Numbered from the stretch's first letter, positions 12,141 through 24,922 are shown. The stretch: 64,000 nt of DNA from Glossina fuscipes (GCF_014805625.2 NW_023998415.1:32656270-32720269); one strand, 5' to 3'. A program made the numbers and translations. Notes: generated by a model not told the origin, from the letters alone.

Positions 12141-13198
12141 ATAACAATTTCATTTGTGATTGTCGCCTGCAGTGGCTGTATGAATTGAAAAATCGTACGC
12201 GTCACCAGCAATTGCGTGACTCTCTGGAAGAGTTTGTGTGCACTCTGCAAGAACCGCATCTCTACAATTTCATTGAGCCGGTACCGACGCATATATTGGA
12301 TCTGTTAAATATAGGTGGTCTGGGCGGCTTGAGCGGTATCAGTAGTGATAAATTTGTGATGAATGTGGCCAATAATAGGAAACGAATGTCGAAAACACGT
12401 CCACTTTTAAGCAATCAAAGACGTAACACAAACAATCAAGTTGATGGACAAATGCAATTAACAGATGATCATTTGGAAGGGCACAAGCATGCAGTCAGTT
12501 TGAAACGGAAGCGTGCTCTTAGTTCGGTGTCACAATATCAAGGTGTCGGCTTGGACGCAAGTAGCAGTACAAGCAGCAGCAGCAGCAGCAGCNNNNNNNN
12601 NNNNNNNNNNNNNNNNNNNNNNNNNNNNNNNNNNNNNNNNNNNNNNNNNNNNNNNNNNNNNNNNNNNNNNNNNNNNNNNNNNNNNNNNNNNNGCAGCAGC
12701 GGTAGCAGCGGTAGCAGCAGCAGTAGCAGTAGCAGTGGCAGCAGTGGCAGCAGCATTGCGAGTGGTAACAATAAAGCTACTATCGAAAGTCATTATATAT
12801 TTGGAGGAACAGATAATGGCAATGGTCCCCACGATTACTACGACGATGCGCTTCGAATGGGAGATGAATTGCAGCTGATCAGCAAACAAAATTCTTTATT
12901 CCAGCAGCATGACAATGATGTCTTAAATGCTAATCATGAAAATCAAGTAGACAACATTGATATGTTGCCTAAGCAACCGTTGGGCTTCAAGGTGCGTTTA
13001 TTCATTTTGAAGCCTGCATTATTACCCTGCCATGATGAGCTAAGTGATCCCACAGAGTTGCCGTTGTCGCGCGACCTTATGGACGCACGTAGTAGTAATG
13101 TGCAAATTTTGCCAGTCGGTGCGGCAGCAACAATCTCTGTAAATTTTCATCTTTTACTGCTGTTACTTGCTATAGTTTGCGGTACACAGGTAGGTTAA
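12141..13198 (+). CDS. Terminal exon of a leucine-rich-repeat cell-surface protein (connectin-like candidate, putative GPI-anchored)
   Basis: The exon begins after the acceptor ending at 12140, with intron phase 1 (the first two bases complete a codon). Codons before 12141 in the same frame are intronic. It opens with NNFICDCRLQWLYELKNRTR, the CxC...W start of an LRR C-terminal cap; a third Cys follows at 12239-12241. Next come about 260 residues of basic, Ser/Gly-rich and acidic low-complexity sequence, interrupted by 100 Ns (12593-12692) in an AGC serine tract. Then RLFILKPALLPC supplies a Cys at 13028-13030 that could be the displaced fourth cap cysteine. The protein ends with a hydrophobic stretch ending LLLLLLAIVCGTQVG, then TAA at 13196-13198: a probable GPI-anchor signal or a membrane segment. 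Drosophila connectin and chaoptin are GPI-anchored LRR adhesion proteins. I favour connectin but cannot prove orthology. The LRR repeats themselves lie upstream, outside the window. Confidence 0.82.
12593..12692. other. Assembly gap of 100 N inside a serine (AGC) repeat
   Basis: Exactly 100 unknown bases sit between AGC-repeat flanks. The round number suggests a placeholder rather than a measured length. The downstream serine frame stays in register with the upstream frame if the split codon is AGC. True repeat length is unknown. Confidence 0.97.
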
Positions 13199-13516
13199 GT
13201 TTACAGATATCATAACAAACTAGCACGTGGCCATATTTAAGTATTTATTTTAAATTTAAGCCAAACGGTTAGATTTTAATTTAATACGCAACAATGCAAC
13301 ATTTCATTTACAAAAACCTTCTTTTACATACAATCAATCAATCAATAGCTTAATTGAAAGAAACCAAAAAATAAAAAATAAAAATAAATGAATAAATAAA
13401 TAAATAAATAAATAAAACAAAAAGACAGTAAGAATTTTCTTAAGAGATATGTAACATAAGCATTTGATTAGATAGCGTAACGTTTGCTTTCCTTGCACGA
13501 CGTCAGTTTCATTTTC

Positions 13517-13517
<1 letters not shown>

Positions 13518-13559
<42 letters not shown>
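13518..13559 (+). repeat. (GAT)14 microsatellite
   Basis: Fourteen perfect GAT units. It lies about 320 bp after the LRR stop codon, so it may be in the 3' UTR. Confidence 0.95.
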
Positions 13560-13561
<2 letters not shown>

Positions 13562-13789
13562 GATTTTCATTTCGCCTTAAGATTGATTAGTTTCCTTAAA
13601 TGAAATCCACCACACAATTGTCCCTTTAAAATCTTAAATATTAATTAATTATTTTAATTAAGATAATGAAGATAAAGATGACGAAAATATGTAAATATGC
13701 GCTGATATTAAATAATTGTACTACACTGAAGAAAATGCAGTTTAAGTGAATAATATAAAAAAAAAAAAGAACACAACAAAATAAATAAA

Positions 13790-13813
13790 ATAATAATAAT
13801 AATAATAATAATA
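13790..13813 (+). repeat. (TAA)n microsatellite
   Basis: About eight uninterrupted TAA/AAT units. A second similar array lies at about 18204-18230. Confidence 0.95.
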
Positions 13814-14061
13814 AAACAACAACAAAAGGGAAGAAAGCAAAAATGAATAGACAGCTCGAAAATATAAAAGAAAGAAAGCAAATAAAACTTAGAATAGTTT
13901 GAACTTTGCAACAAAACCAATTTTTAATTAACTTAAATATAATTTCTACTATTTTCACTTTAATTCGCTGTTTAAGAAAATGCTTAACTACTGCGACTGC
14001 TTAATATTTCAACACTAATACGTATATAAACGTTTGGTTTTCTTCCAACATTCTCTCAGTC

Positions 14062-14096
14062 CTGTACGCTGTACGCTGTACGCTGTACGCTGTACG
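14062..14096 (+). repeat. Five tandem copies of a 7-bp unit (CTGTACG)
   Basis: CTGTACG is repeated five times without error. Each junction contains the palindrome GTAC. It is unlike the mono-, di- and trinucleotide tracts around it. Confidence 0.95.
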
Positions 14097-16536
14097 TAGA
14101 CTTAGCTCTCAAATAGTGAAAAGTTCATAATGTGCATTATATGAATGTAAACTGCACTCAAAAGCAGATAAGAGCTTATGAAAAATTTTCTTTAGATAGC
14201 AAAAACTATTTCTGTTCGCAAACTCAACGTCTGGCGTAATTTTCTTTGGCAAGCGCCTAAAAATTTATACTTATAAATATATATAATATACATATGCACG
14301 TTGTTTTAATTGTCATGCATTTTTTATGCCTTCTCTTCCGAACCTTTACAACTAACTAACCTAAAAAACTAACTAAAGAAGACTAAAAGATTTCCAAAAT
14401 TTTCTATATACCAGGACTTGAAAATTTAAAAATTTTCCCTTCAAGAGCGCAGAAGATTTTTTCAGTTTTCTCGCACCTACATGACGATAACACAGAAACT
14501 TTTCTAATCGATGCGCTTAAGGTGAATTCGCGAAAACGCTTTAAAGTGTGCTGTGAAAGTGAAACAATATTAACTCGCAATGGCCATAAAACGCGCAATA
14601 CATGCTCCCTCTCAGTCATTCGTATTAAAAACTATAATTTTTACTAATTTTTTTTCTCTTTCTCTTAAATGATCAAATGGTGGCCAACGGCATTTCTATT
14701 TTTTTATAATATAATTACATAAGTTTTCTCAATTTTTTTATTTACTTATTTTTTCATGTGTCGACTGCAGAGTATTGTGTACTAGATAATCCAAATTCTC
14801 GTTATGCATACCGATACCTTACACTGCGCACATACTCTTGCTAACTGTATTTATTGAAGTGTCTCTTGATCCTACTTGCAAATTCGTTTTTATTACTGTC
14901 GGTAAGTAGAGGGGTCGGATTGTGATTCTCAGTATCGAGTGCGGATTATAGACTCGCCATAAAATATGCATTTTTCTTACCGTAGAATGAATGATAGATA
15001 TGCTATTCGTTCGAGTAGCATACTCGATATCGCGAATCATATATCCGGTACAGAAATCAATGAAACCGGTTCACACAACCGCTTTTAAGTAGGACAAACC
15101 ACGTAAGTAGGTATAATGCCTAAGAAATGCAGCTAAATCGTGCAAGATCTATACCTTTATAATGTATCTTACATATGACGTGACTTATGCCCAATTTAAC
15201 GACTGCATGAATCTTCGCTCTATCTAATACACAGACAACGCCCACAGAGCTGGCAGTAGATACTAATAGATATCGAATCGAACTTACAATGATTTTATAA
15301 TGGGCAATAAATTTGAATTAATTCTGAATTTTATACCCTAAGTTATATGCAGGATGCGCAATCCGAGCCTTCTGAATGCGAAAAATGCTAATGGTTGCAA
15401 AAAAAAAGGGGAAAAAATTGAATCCTTTAAAGTGAATCTTTTCCAATCACAATGGCATTTTCTTTAAAACTGACTTATCTAAATATTCGACTCGAATTTC
15501 TTTCCCTTTGTTTACATAAAACAATTTGTAGGTAAACGTATTCGAAAAATGCTCCGCTCTGGCTCAAGCAATACTTCTTCGTGCTTATGCACGATCTAAA
15601 TATAAATACGATAAAATAAGATAAGTAGATAATGAGTTTCAAGGACGGAGGGGAGGATAGAACCGTAATTTAAAAAAGTAAAGTTCAGTCCATCTTTTTA
15701 GCGAGAAAAGCAAAACACGAACTTGGCACTTCAGTCTGTTGTCTACTTTAATAAGTCGAAAGTCAATCAATCTACTGCGCACATAGATACTATTTACTAT
15801 GATAAAGAGCTTGACAGGATTTTCTTAAGACTTTGCTCCTTGAAGTGAGTGCACGAACATATGTTAACATGTCTCGGTATTGGCAAAATGCAATCACTTT
15901 AAGTGACATTTTTTGTTATGTTTATTTTTACTCAACTAACGCTTAAGCTGCTATTGCTTTTTATAAATTGTATTATGCCGTGAGAGCGTGTGTGTGTGTT
16001 TCCAATAATCATGGCAAAATAAATCAATTTTTAATATTTTACTATTCTACGAAACATTTTTGCTGCGCTTTTTCCATCAAAATCTCTAGTGCAAATCTTT
16101 GCTTAATTTGTTGACAAGAAAACTTGAAATTGAAATTTATTCATTACAAGTTGAGTTAGAGAGAGAGAGAGAGAGAGAGAGCAGTCTATGTGCTTTAATT
16201 GAAGGGTTCGAATCTGGAACCAAACTGATGATAACTATTACATCAGATTACATCAGATGGAAATAAGAGTATAAAAGTTTTATCGGTATGCGTGCAAGAC
16301 CCCAATTAGCAAAATATTTTGCAATTTTCCCCACACCAAAGATTCTCGTTGAGGGCCTGCAATTTCACTCGTAACGCTCGGATCTTCGAAAAGACTAATC
16401 ACTTTTAGTCTGACGGCTATTTCCACAGAGGCTATGTTCATTCTGCGAAGAGGGCTGAAAATCTTTCAATTGCGATGCGCAACGAAACGCGGCAGTCTGT
16501 CGCAGCGGGGTTCATTTCTCGGAAATGAGCCATAGC

Positions 16537-16540
<4 letters not shown>

Positions 16541-16577
<37 letters not shown>
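16541..16577 (+). repeat. (TA)n microsatellite
   Basis: More than fifteen TA units followed by a TGTATA interruption. A comparable array is at about 17567-17604. Confidence 0.93.
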
Positions 16578-16580
<3 letters not shown>

Positions 16581-17566
16581 GCTTTGAAATATTGCGCCTC
16601 TTAGGTTTACCATAAGTAATCGCCGTAATCGTGTCCGGTTGTTCATGAAAAATGGCAATGACTTATAGAGACCGTTTGAAATGGTGGTATGGTAGAATTG
16701 CACGGTTTAAAATGTCAAAGAGAAAAAGAGAAAAGCAAAACGAAACTGGGAAAATTTGTATTTAAGATCAGCTTTCTTCAGTGGTGTGAGTATAAGAACT
16801 TTGCCTTACATGTATGCAACTATGATGACTAGTCAGTCTTCTTGAGAATGTTTTATTTAATATTTGATTGTTTTCGTATTTGAGTTAAGAACTTATTGCT
16901 ATTAAGTATTCATTGTGTGTGTGTGTGCTAATTTTAATGCGTAATATATGAAACACGAAACAAGAGTTTGTAAGAAAAAATTAAAACAAAAACAAATTTT
17001 TTAAATGTATAAAATATTCTCTTTTTGGTACGAGCTTGAACATTTAATTGTAAAATAAATTGATACAAAAAAAAAAAAAAACGCAAACGTACACACATAT
17101 ATACATAAAAACCCCATAAATACTTGTAAAACAAAAATTTCCTTTAAGAATATTTAGAAGGAATTATCCATTATTATATGTCGGAAGAAGGATTCGCAGA
17201 AAAATTTTAAGAAATTACTAAAAATAATTACACGATATTTTATGTTTTTCGGTTAAATAAATACGAAACAGAAAATAAAAAATAAGGAGAAATGAGAAGC
17301 AAACATGCATAAAAACATATTTAGTTGTATACATAACTCGGAGCAAAACATTTTTTTCTCAACTTTTTGGGTCAACAATCTGTACATAAAACCTTGTAAA
17401 TGTATTTAGTAAGAGATGAGAAAAATTATAAACAAAAAAAAAAAAAAAAGAAAAATATTATATAAAAAAAAAAAAAAAAAAAAAATGATAGAAAACTATG
17501 CTCTAAAGGAGAGTTATAGAAAAATATTTTAAGTAGTAAGAAAACAGACTAAAAAAAAAAAAAAAG

Positions 17567-17604
<38 letters not shown>

Positions 17605-18260
17605 CGTATATCTATATTAACAATAATGAAAATACAAAACAGCAACAAAACAAGCTGAACTGAAAACAAAAACTTATTTTTCACAGCAAAAAGAAAACAA
17701 AAAAGAAAAAGAAGAAAAATGCAATATAAATACAAATTAAATAAAATAAAAATTTAAACAAGAAGAAAAAAAAAAACCGAAAAAAAAAGAAATGTTCTTT
17801 AAAAAGTAAAAAAAGAAAACCTCCGATACACTGGTGTTTCATTTTCTAAGACAGCAACCAAGAAAAAACAACCTTGACAACAACAGATACTTGCAAACTG
17901 CAATTTTTCTATAGAATAAAGAATAAGGAGTAAAGCAAAACAAAATCAATTCAGTCATAAATTAAGCAGTAAGATAGAAAATTCGACTTATTTACATATA
18001 AAGAAGAGTGCATGTGTGTGTATATGTAATAAATAAGTGTGTTCACATTCAGAAATCTTAATTTCTTTTTTAAATGAAAAATAAAAAAAATTTTTTTTAA
18101 CAAAGTGCTTGTAAAAAACAAAAAATGCTAACCATGCAGTTAAGAACTCGTAGAGTTAGTGTTAGATTATTCATTAAAAACAATAACAACTATAATATAA
18201 CAGTAATAATAATAATAATAATAATAATAATGATAATATGTTCATGAACAATAACGGCTT

Positions 18261-19369
18261 CTAGCATTCGTGACGTTAAACATTAGAACAAATGTCGTTC
18301 AATTTATGTATAACATTAACTGAGGCGTATTTAAACAAGACCTGCTCCTGTGCAGACCGTTCCGTTGCCCGCATCATTTTTCGAAATTTTCTTATAACAT
18401 TCCTTATAGCAATTTAATATTGTCCTATCTGTTTTGGAGATGTAGAAATAATTCGCATAGAACTGAAACTGGGTAAAAACTCAACTCCCGATATTTCTTT
18501 CTCAATAGACGGTTGTGTAGTCTTTCATTTGCTACAGATTTCACTTAAAACTCTTTACTTATTTAAATCCACAATTTAATCATTATTTCTTTCGCTCTCT
18601 TCACTTTCGCATACAAATTATAATATATATGGTTAAAGGTGTTCCTTATAAAATTACTTTTTAAAAAATCCAAACCGTCTTGAATGATGGGCAGTTTTCC
18701 TGAAACTCTGTGCTGATGAAAGGGCATTCTAGCCCTTTGGACCAAAATATATGGCGCAAATTGATCGCCAAAAACAGTCTGTCATCTGCATCTGGCATCA
18801 TCATCACGTATAGCCTTTTAAAGGCCTCGTGTTAGTCCAAAACGTACATAAAATGTATTTTGTCTATGTCTATGTTGTCCCATATTACCAGGTAATAAGA
18901 AGTGAAATAATTTATATGTTGCAGTACCATCGCACGATGCTAGATGATAGATAAAGAAAATGATAATTGAAGCGCTATATGCGACGGATATGAGACGGAT
19001 TTCATGCACCCAGCAGGGAATGCGAAATTATAAGACCTCGTAAATGACTTTCAGTAGATCAAAAACGCTACTGGCTTTGTGGCATGTCTTCCTATGTCGT
19101 TGGTACATTCACTGCTTCTGATTTGTCTAACACATGTACTCGATACTAGCCGCCGATGTGTGCGGCCATTGTGAATGGCGCACAACCTGTGTGCGTAAAT
19201 GTTGCACTTCCTTCTGTTATGAAGGCGGAAAGTCGATTCTAAAGTCGACTCAACTTTCTCGACAACTTGCTCAATTTTCGCGTCTTACGCATTTTTAACA
19301 CAGTGCTCTGTACACACATAAAATTTCGTGTAAATACTTGTACAAAGGGAGATCATGGCGAAGTGTTTC
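18261..19369. other. Non-coding DNA
   Basis: No recognisable gene. The sequence is less A-rich than the flank before it. Confidence 0.4.
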
Positions 19370-19480
19370 AATTTGAATTTTTCATATAACGTTTAACAGT
19401 TCCATTATCCGGTCAGTAAAATTGAGGCCGTTGTCTCTGAAATTCTAGTGATTTAGCCAAGCCTGCCACAGTTGTTGAAT
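19370..19480 (-). pseudogene. Possible retrotransposon integrase relic
   Basis: On the minus strand one frame reads FRDNGLNFTDRIMELLNVI, then a stop, then KIQIETLRHDLP. This resembles the integrase core of LTR retrotransposons around the second catalytic Asp (SDNGxNFT...), followed by the K-I-x-T-x-x-x-H-P segment at about the usual spacing. The frame has stops before and inside this piece. Nothing else of a pol gene was recognised nearby, so this is a weak similarity that may be chance. Confidence 0.25.
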
Positions 19481-20151
19481 CACATTCCCACTGCCCATTA
19501 TTTAGACCACATCAAATAAAAAAAAAAAAAAGAAAAGGATTGTAGCGCAACAAGCTCTTCTTTATGAGACTCCTCGCACTCTTTTGTTAATGTTTTAACT
19601 GATCAGCCGGGTCATGTATTGACAATTGTTTTCACCCAAGCTTTGTAATTTGTTCTGCTAAATTCTAAAACACAAAACCTGCAACCAAGAAAGGTAGCTT
19701 GACATTGAACAAAAAAAAAAAAAGCAGAGAAAAAATTCTCTTAGATTCTGAGAGCTTACTATAAACTAATTAACAGTAAATAAAGCCTTCGATCGGAAAT
19801 TTTGCCACTTTCGCGTCCTCAGCAAACTTCTAACCTAAACTATTACATATTCTAACGAGGGTAAAGTTTTAGTTTTTCTGCTCCTTCAATTTCAATAGGG
19901 CATGATCAGGTCACTTGAGAATTTGACTTGTAGAGTCTGTCATATACATTACCAAATGTGCCGAATGGCATAAAGGAATTTGCGTATTCCATCCGAAGTT
20001 GATGGGAATTAAAAAAAAAACATAATATTTTATTCTTTACATATATGTAAATATTTACCAAATTTTTTTCAAAAGAATAAAAAAACTTTTCCAAAAATAA
20101 GTCGGAACAAAACACAATAAGCAAACAGATATTTATAAAAAAGAAAAAAAA

Positions 20152-20253
20152 TTATATATACATATATGTATATATATGAATATAAATATATATATATGAA
20201 TATAAATATATATATATATATATATATTCATACATATATATATATGAATATAT
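20152..20253 (+). repeat. Compound TA repeat with an 18-bp higher-order unit
   Basis: A TA-rich array in which the unit TATATATATGAATATAAA recurs in tandem and partly in inverted orientation (TATTCATA). Further TA arrays follow at 20415-20512 and 20623-20642, making an almost pure A/T domain from about 20.1 to 20.65 kb. Confidence 0.9.
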
Positions 20254-20961
20254 AGGTAGTTTTACAAACTATATTTAAAAGAAAAAACTTCGAATTTATT
20301 ATAAATGGAAACTTTTTTTAGATACTAGAAAAAATATTCATTTATTTTAAACATAACTAATTGTAAGAAAAATATTATATTTCTAAATATAGATTTTATG
20401 TATACATTTACATCCATATATAAATATATATATATAAATATATATATATATGTATATATATATGTATATATATATGTATATATCTATATATATATATATA
20501 TATATATATATAACATACAGCGATATGTATAAAAGCATATATAAAGTAGATTAAGACTGATTCATATTTTATGCTGCATTCATAAATACATACCGTATAT
20601 ACAGAAAGACATGTATAAATACATCTATATATATATATATATGCAAGTGAAGATGAACAACTCTATCACTTTAGATAGACTAACCAAAAACCGAAGTAAT
20701 AGAAATCAGCAAACAACAAACAAATAAATACACTAACGAAAGGGGAAAACCATAAATGCCATTGAATGATTGAATCGTAGCATGCATCGGTAGAACTGAT
20801 TCATTGATCGATCGTTTTACTCGCATACACAAACTTAAATAAGACAAAAAAAAAATACTTAGACGAAAAAATTGAGTAAATTATGTTGTAAGTAAATTAA
20901 TATATGTAATAATTAATAAAACGGAACAAAGAAAATGATTAATAAATTTTAAAAAAATGAA

Positions 20962-20966
<5 letters not shown>

Positions 20967-20993
<27 letters not shown>
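20967..20993 (+). repeat. Poly-T run
   Basis: A run of more than 25 T within A-rich DNA. A poly-A run follows at about 21050-21067, so the two could pair in a single strand. Confidence 0.85.
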
Positions 20994-20998
<5 letters not shown>

Positions 20999-21069
20999 AT
21001 ATGTTATTTTAATTATAATTTTAAAAATTTTAAAGATAAACTTATGTAAAAAAAAAAAAAAAAAAAAAC

Positions 21070-24000
21070 CAACTAATGGTAACGAAAAAATAATATTCAT
21101 TTTTGTAACACTTTAGCTCGTACAAATCCATTTTTTGTCTCAAACTATCATTTCAATATTTTATCATTGTCTGGATGACGCGAACATTTCTTACTTGCAC
21201 AGCCTTTTCAAGGCAAGTGTTGGCTGCTTTTGATTATATGAAGAGCAGCAAAATACAACAGAACAAGAACAAGAAGCACACTTGGACTGATAGGGTAAAC
21301 CTTTACGTTTTGGCTGTGTTGACTTTTAAAAATGACAAACCGTTTTAATTAATTACGTTATCAAAATGAATGAGACTTCATTCCAAGCATTTGGTATTAT
21401 TCTTATACGTGGACAAATTTAGAGATCTCCCAGAACTTCAAACAATATAACAGCGACTGACTATATATTAACTTTCCGACCAAGTTTTCTACTTGAGAAT
21501 TTTAATAGACAAAGGCCGATTTAATAATGAACCGTTGAACAGTGAAGGTGAAAGTGATGGATTCATTTTATATAATCGGATACTTTTGCTGTGCGATTTC
21601 CGGTGTACGGCACATTTTCAAAAGACGTCCAATTTCCAAAATTTTTAACTCAAGCCTACCTTTGAGATGCCGAACTTGGAAGCTTCTTGAATTTAAATTT
21701 TTTAATTATTTCCAGGAATTTTTTTGTATTTTGTTTTACTTTACTTTATATGTGATAATTATCGCTTGCGATCTTATTAAATGTCTACATGATTATGTTG
21801 ACGCAAAATCTTACAGCGATGGCCAACATTTACATCTTTAAGACTTTTTAATGCGCACTTATCGAAAAAGGAAAATATCTTCCGGCAGAGTATACATATA
21901 TACATATATATATATAAAACAATTGATGTTTGTGTTTATTTACTTTCGGAATTTATTTTTGACACGCAAACGCCAAGAATCAAAAATTTTCTGCATAATA
22001 TGTTTGTTTATTCGTGTAACGAGGCGCTATCGTGTCGCGTTAACGGCAACGCTGTCACATTAAATGATTAGCTAATTAGCAAATGTTTCTGAAGCGTCTA
22101 CTTTATCATTATTAGCTAGCTGGCAGACTTTAAGAATTTGGATTGTCATTAACAATGGCGGCAAACATCACGACATAACCTTTCAAGAGAAGCTAAAGAA
22201 AAACATGCTAATCTCACGAGTGTCCAGTTGCTGGCTAAAGTGGTTCGAAGCCCATAGTTATTAAATAACAAGTCAACAACTTTTATGCTAACAATTTTCA
22301 TTTCCTTAAAATAACATTTTTTTTTTTTTGTATATAATGTCTGACTAAATAGGAAAATGAGAAAAGCAAAAAAAAAACCCAATTTTTTATTTATTTATAT
22401 ATATATATTTTTTTTTTAAATTTCTGAACCTTAAGAACAAAATTTTTTTTGCTCTGTTCTGTTGAGATGGTTACAAAAACCAGAAAGGACAATGCGATGT
22501 AAATAACAACAACATAAGAACGTGAGAGGAGATCTTCACATTCATTCATTGTGAAATACTTTCCTATCCGTGTGTAGACCGTTTTCTTCTGAGGATACGA
22601 TTAAGGTGCGACGTTTTAAATGCATTTGCGTTGAGGAGATCGTTATTATCGACAAAAGAGGCTCGAATTGATTACCATACCTAGATCGATATTATGCAAA
22701 AAAAAAAAAAACACACAAAAAAAGAACCCAAAGTTCTACTGCCCTCAACGCTAGTATGGTTTTAATGAGAAAAAGTCGTGTTTTTTTTACGCCTTTTTTA
22801 CGCATTTTAATTAAAGGCAATTATGAGATTACTCTTAAATGGCAAGTCGAAAAAACAAATTTCAGTTGGCAGCCATAGTGGACAAAGGCAGAGACGAAAA
22901 TGATAATAAAAAATATTTGATTTTATATAAATTAAAAAATAATTATTAGATATGAGAGAATTTCACAAATAATTGAATTATTATTAATTTTTTGCTACTA
23001 AATGCATTTTTATCACCAAGTGATTTAATTTGAATGGACAGGAGAGACAACAGGTTTTTATATTCTTTATGAATCGTTAATTAAGCTTTTAACTTTATCG
23101 AAAGAACTTTTAACCCAATTCTAAACAACGTGTACGCAATTCTTCAGTGGCCCAATATGTGACAACGCGTGATATGTATTTCCCTCTAGTTGCGGCAAAG
23201 TGATGTGTTATTTGAAAATTCCCCTCGTTTCATGAGCGAGTTTGAGTCCTTCGAAATGTGAATCAAGTGACAGATTATATTAGTTTCGAAAACAATCCAG
23301 CTTTTTGCTTACTTCTATTAAGTACCAATTAATAAATAAATGCTTTTTTCCCCGTACGATAGATAAGTCATGAGTTCAAATGCAATTTTTCTTTCCTTTA
23401 ATCTTAAATATAATGTAGCTAAGTCCCTTGTGTGGGCAATCTAATCTATAGAGAGAATTGTCATGGAACCTAGAAGCTCACTAAATTAGGACGAAATTCT
23501 ACCTGCGGACATATTCACCGATGTGAAAAGCCGCTTACTGGCGACGTTGTGTTGAGTACCGTCTCGAATTCACGAATGGCTTTTCATACTACCGCCTGCG
23601 AAACTCGCTTAGCAAAATTTTATCAATTTCAATATACCGAAAGAATAATCGCTATGCGATAATTCCGTGATATCCGTGAAGCTATACAAAGATGTGCCAG
23701 CTATATACCCGATAAACCTTCTAGCTCAAGTTCACCTTCATAAAAATCGCTATCTTAAAGGGATGTTTAAGATAATTCAGTAAACAATTCAGAGCTCGAT
23801 TTTATCTCGGAACGAGATTTTCTACTTATGAACATATTCGTTTATATAAAAAAAAATGACTCAAGATTGTGTGGAGATGAGACAAACTACTTAATAGCGT
23901 GAAACTATGGGCCATTTATGAATCCGTAATCGGGATCCGGTTACTATCTTCGTCTTAACGAAACGTTCCACATATTTTTCCGTAACGTACTGAGTAGGAA

Positions 24001-24877
24001 TTGTTGAAGGAATTGTGCAATGTACCTTTTGTTGTTATTTTCCTTATAAAATTTGTAGTTAATTAAAAAAAATTTTCTGTTTTTATAACAATAATCATAT
24101 AACTAAAAGCAGACATAAGAGAGGCATAAGATAAGATAACTAAGGCATATACTAAAAAAAAAAAACCGAAAAAAAAAACACACACACATTTTGGGAAGAA
24201 TTCTGACATAAGGTTAGCATAATGTCTTAGGTAGTAGTTGAACAGAATTAATATAAAGAAAAAAAGTAAATATTAAAAAAATATTAAATAAAATAAATAT
24301 ATAGAATAATATATATGAAAAGGAAAAGGATTTAAAATTTTCATTTCAAATTTAAATAAGAGAAAAATAAAAACGAATAAGCTTTGTGGAACTTATTTAA
24401 TTAATATCAATTAAGAATAAATATAAGTAAGACTTGGTTTGTGTTATTATATCTTTTAAGTTAAGTTCGATTATGAGTATTATCCCATAAAAATATATGT
24501 AATAATGACGCTCAAGACATTCAGGCTGGGATAGAGAGACGAATTGACGGACAGACAGACGGACAAGCAAATAGAGACAGACAGAGAGAGAGAAATAGAA
24601 AGAGAGAAAGAAACAAAGAGAGATATAGAATAATAAAAACTATTTGTATTTTTGTTGTATACCTGAGTGAGGGTAGAATTGATTCTTTAAATAAATATAA
24701 CGTGTAATATATTTAAATGTTTTTCTTCATCTTCTTTTTTAATAATAGTACATTTTATGTAACTTGCAAACACGTTGTGTACGTTTATGCAAACGAAAAA
24801 CAAAAACAAACCCAAAAACCAAAAAAGAAAAGTAACTACAATGCAAGTAAAAATTAAAAAATTAAATTGAAAATATT

Positions 24878-24914
<37 letters not shown>

Positions 24915-24922
24915 TACGTATT
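21070..24922. other. AT-rich non-coding DNA
   Basis: Short TA, poly-A and poly-T tracts and a (TA)n at about 24880-24907. A 99-codon frame at 21542-21841 has no recognisable domain and no coding support. Confidence 0.4.

Larger units (their letters stand above)
13199..18260 (+). other. A-rich downstream region, possible long 3' UTR
   Basis: After the LRR stop codon the plus strand becomes strongly A-rich, especially 16.9-18.2 kb, with many poly-A runs (for example 17466-17485). Several AATAAA motifs occur, including a (AAAT)n run at about 13379-13416. No host coding frame is seen. Drosophila genes for neural adhesion proteins often have long 3' UTRs, so part of this may be transcribed, but the true poly(A) site cannot be chosen from sequence alone. 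Confidence 0.4.

Noticed and set aside
12513..12889. Poly-Ala and poly-Leu frames through the AGC repeat
   Set aside because: Other-frame shadows of the serine repeat; only the frame with the LRR cap has domain support.
13334..13958. Minus-strand Ser- and hydrophobic-rich frames
   Set aside because: Created by (GAT)n, (TAA)n and A-rich sequence downstream of the LRR gene.
16195..16225. GGGTTCGAATC looks like a tRNA B box
   Set aside because: No A box or foldable tRNA upstream; preceded by a GA repeat.
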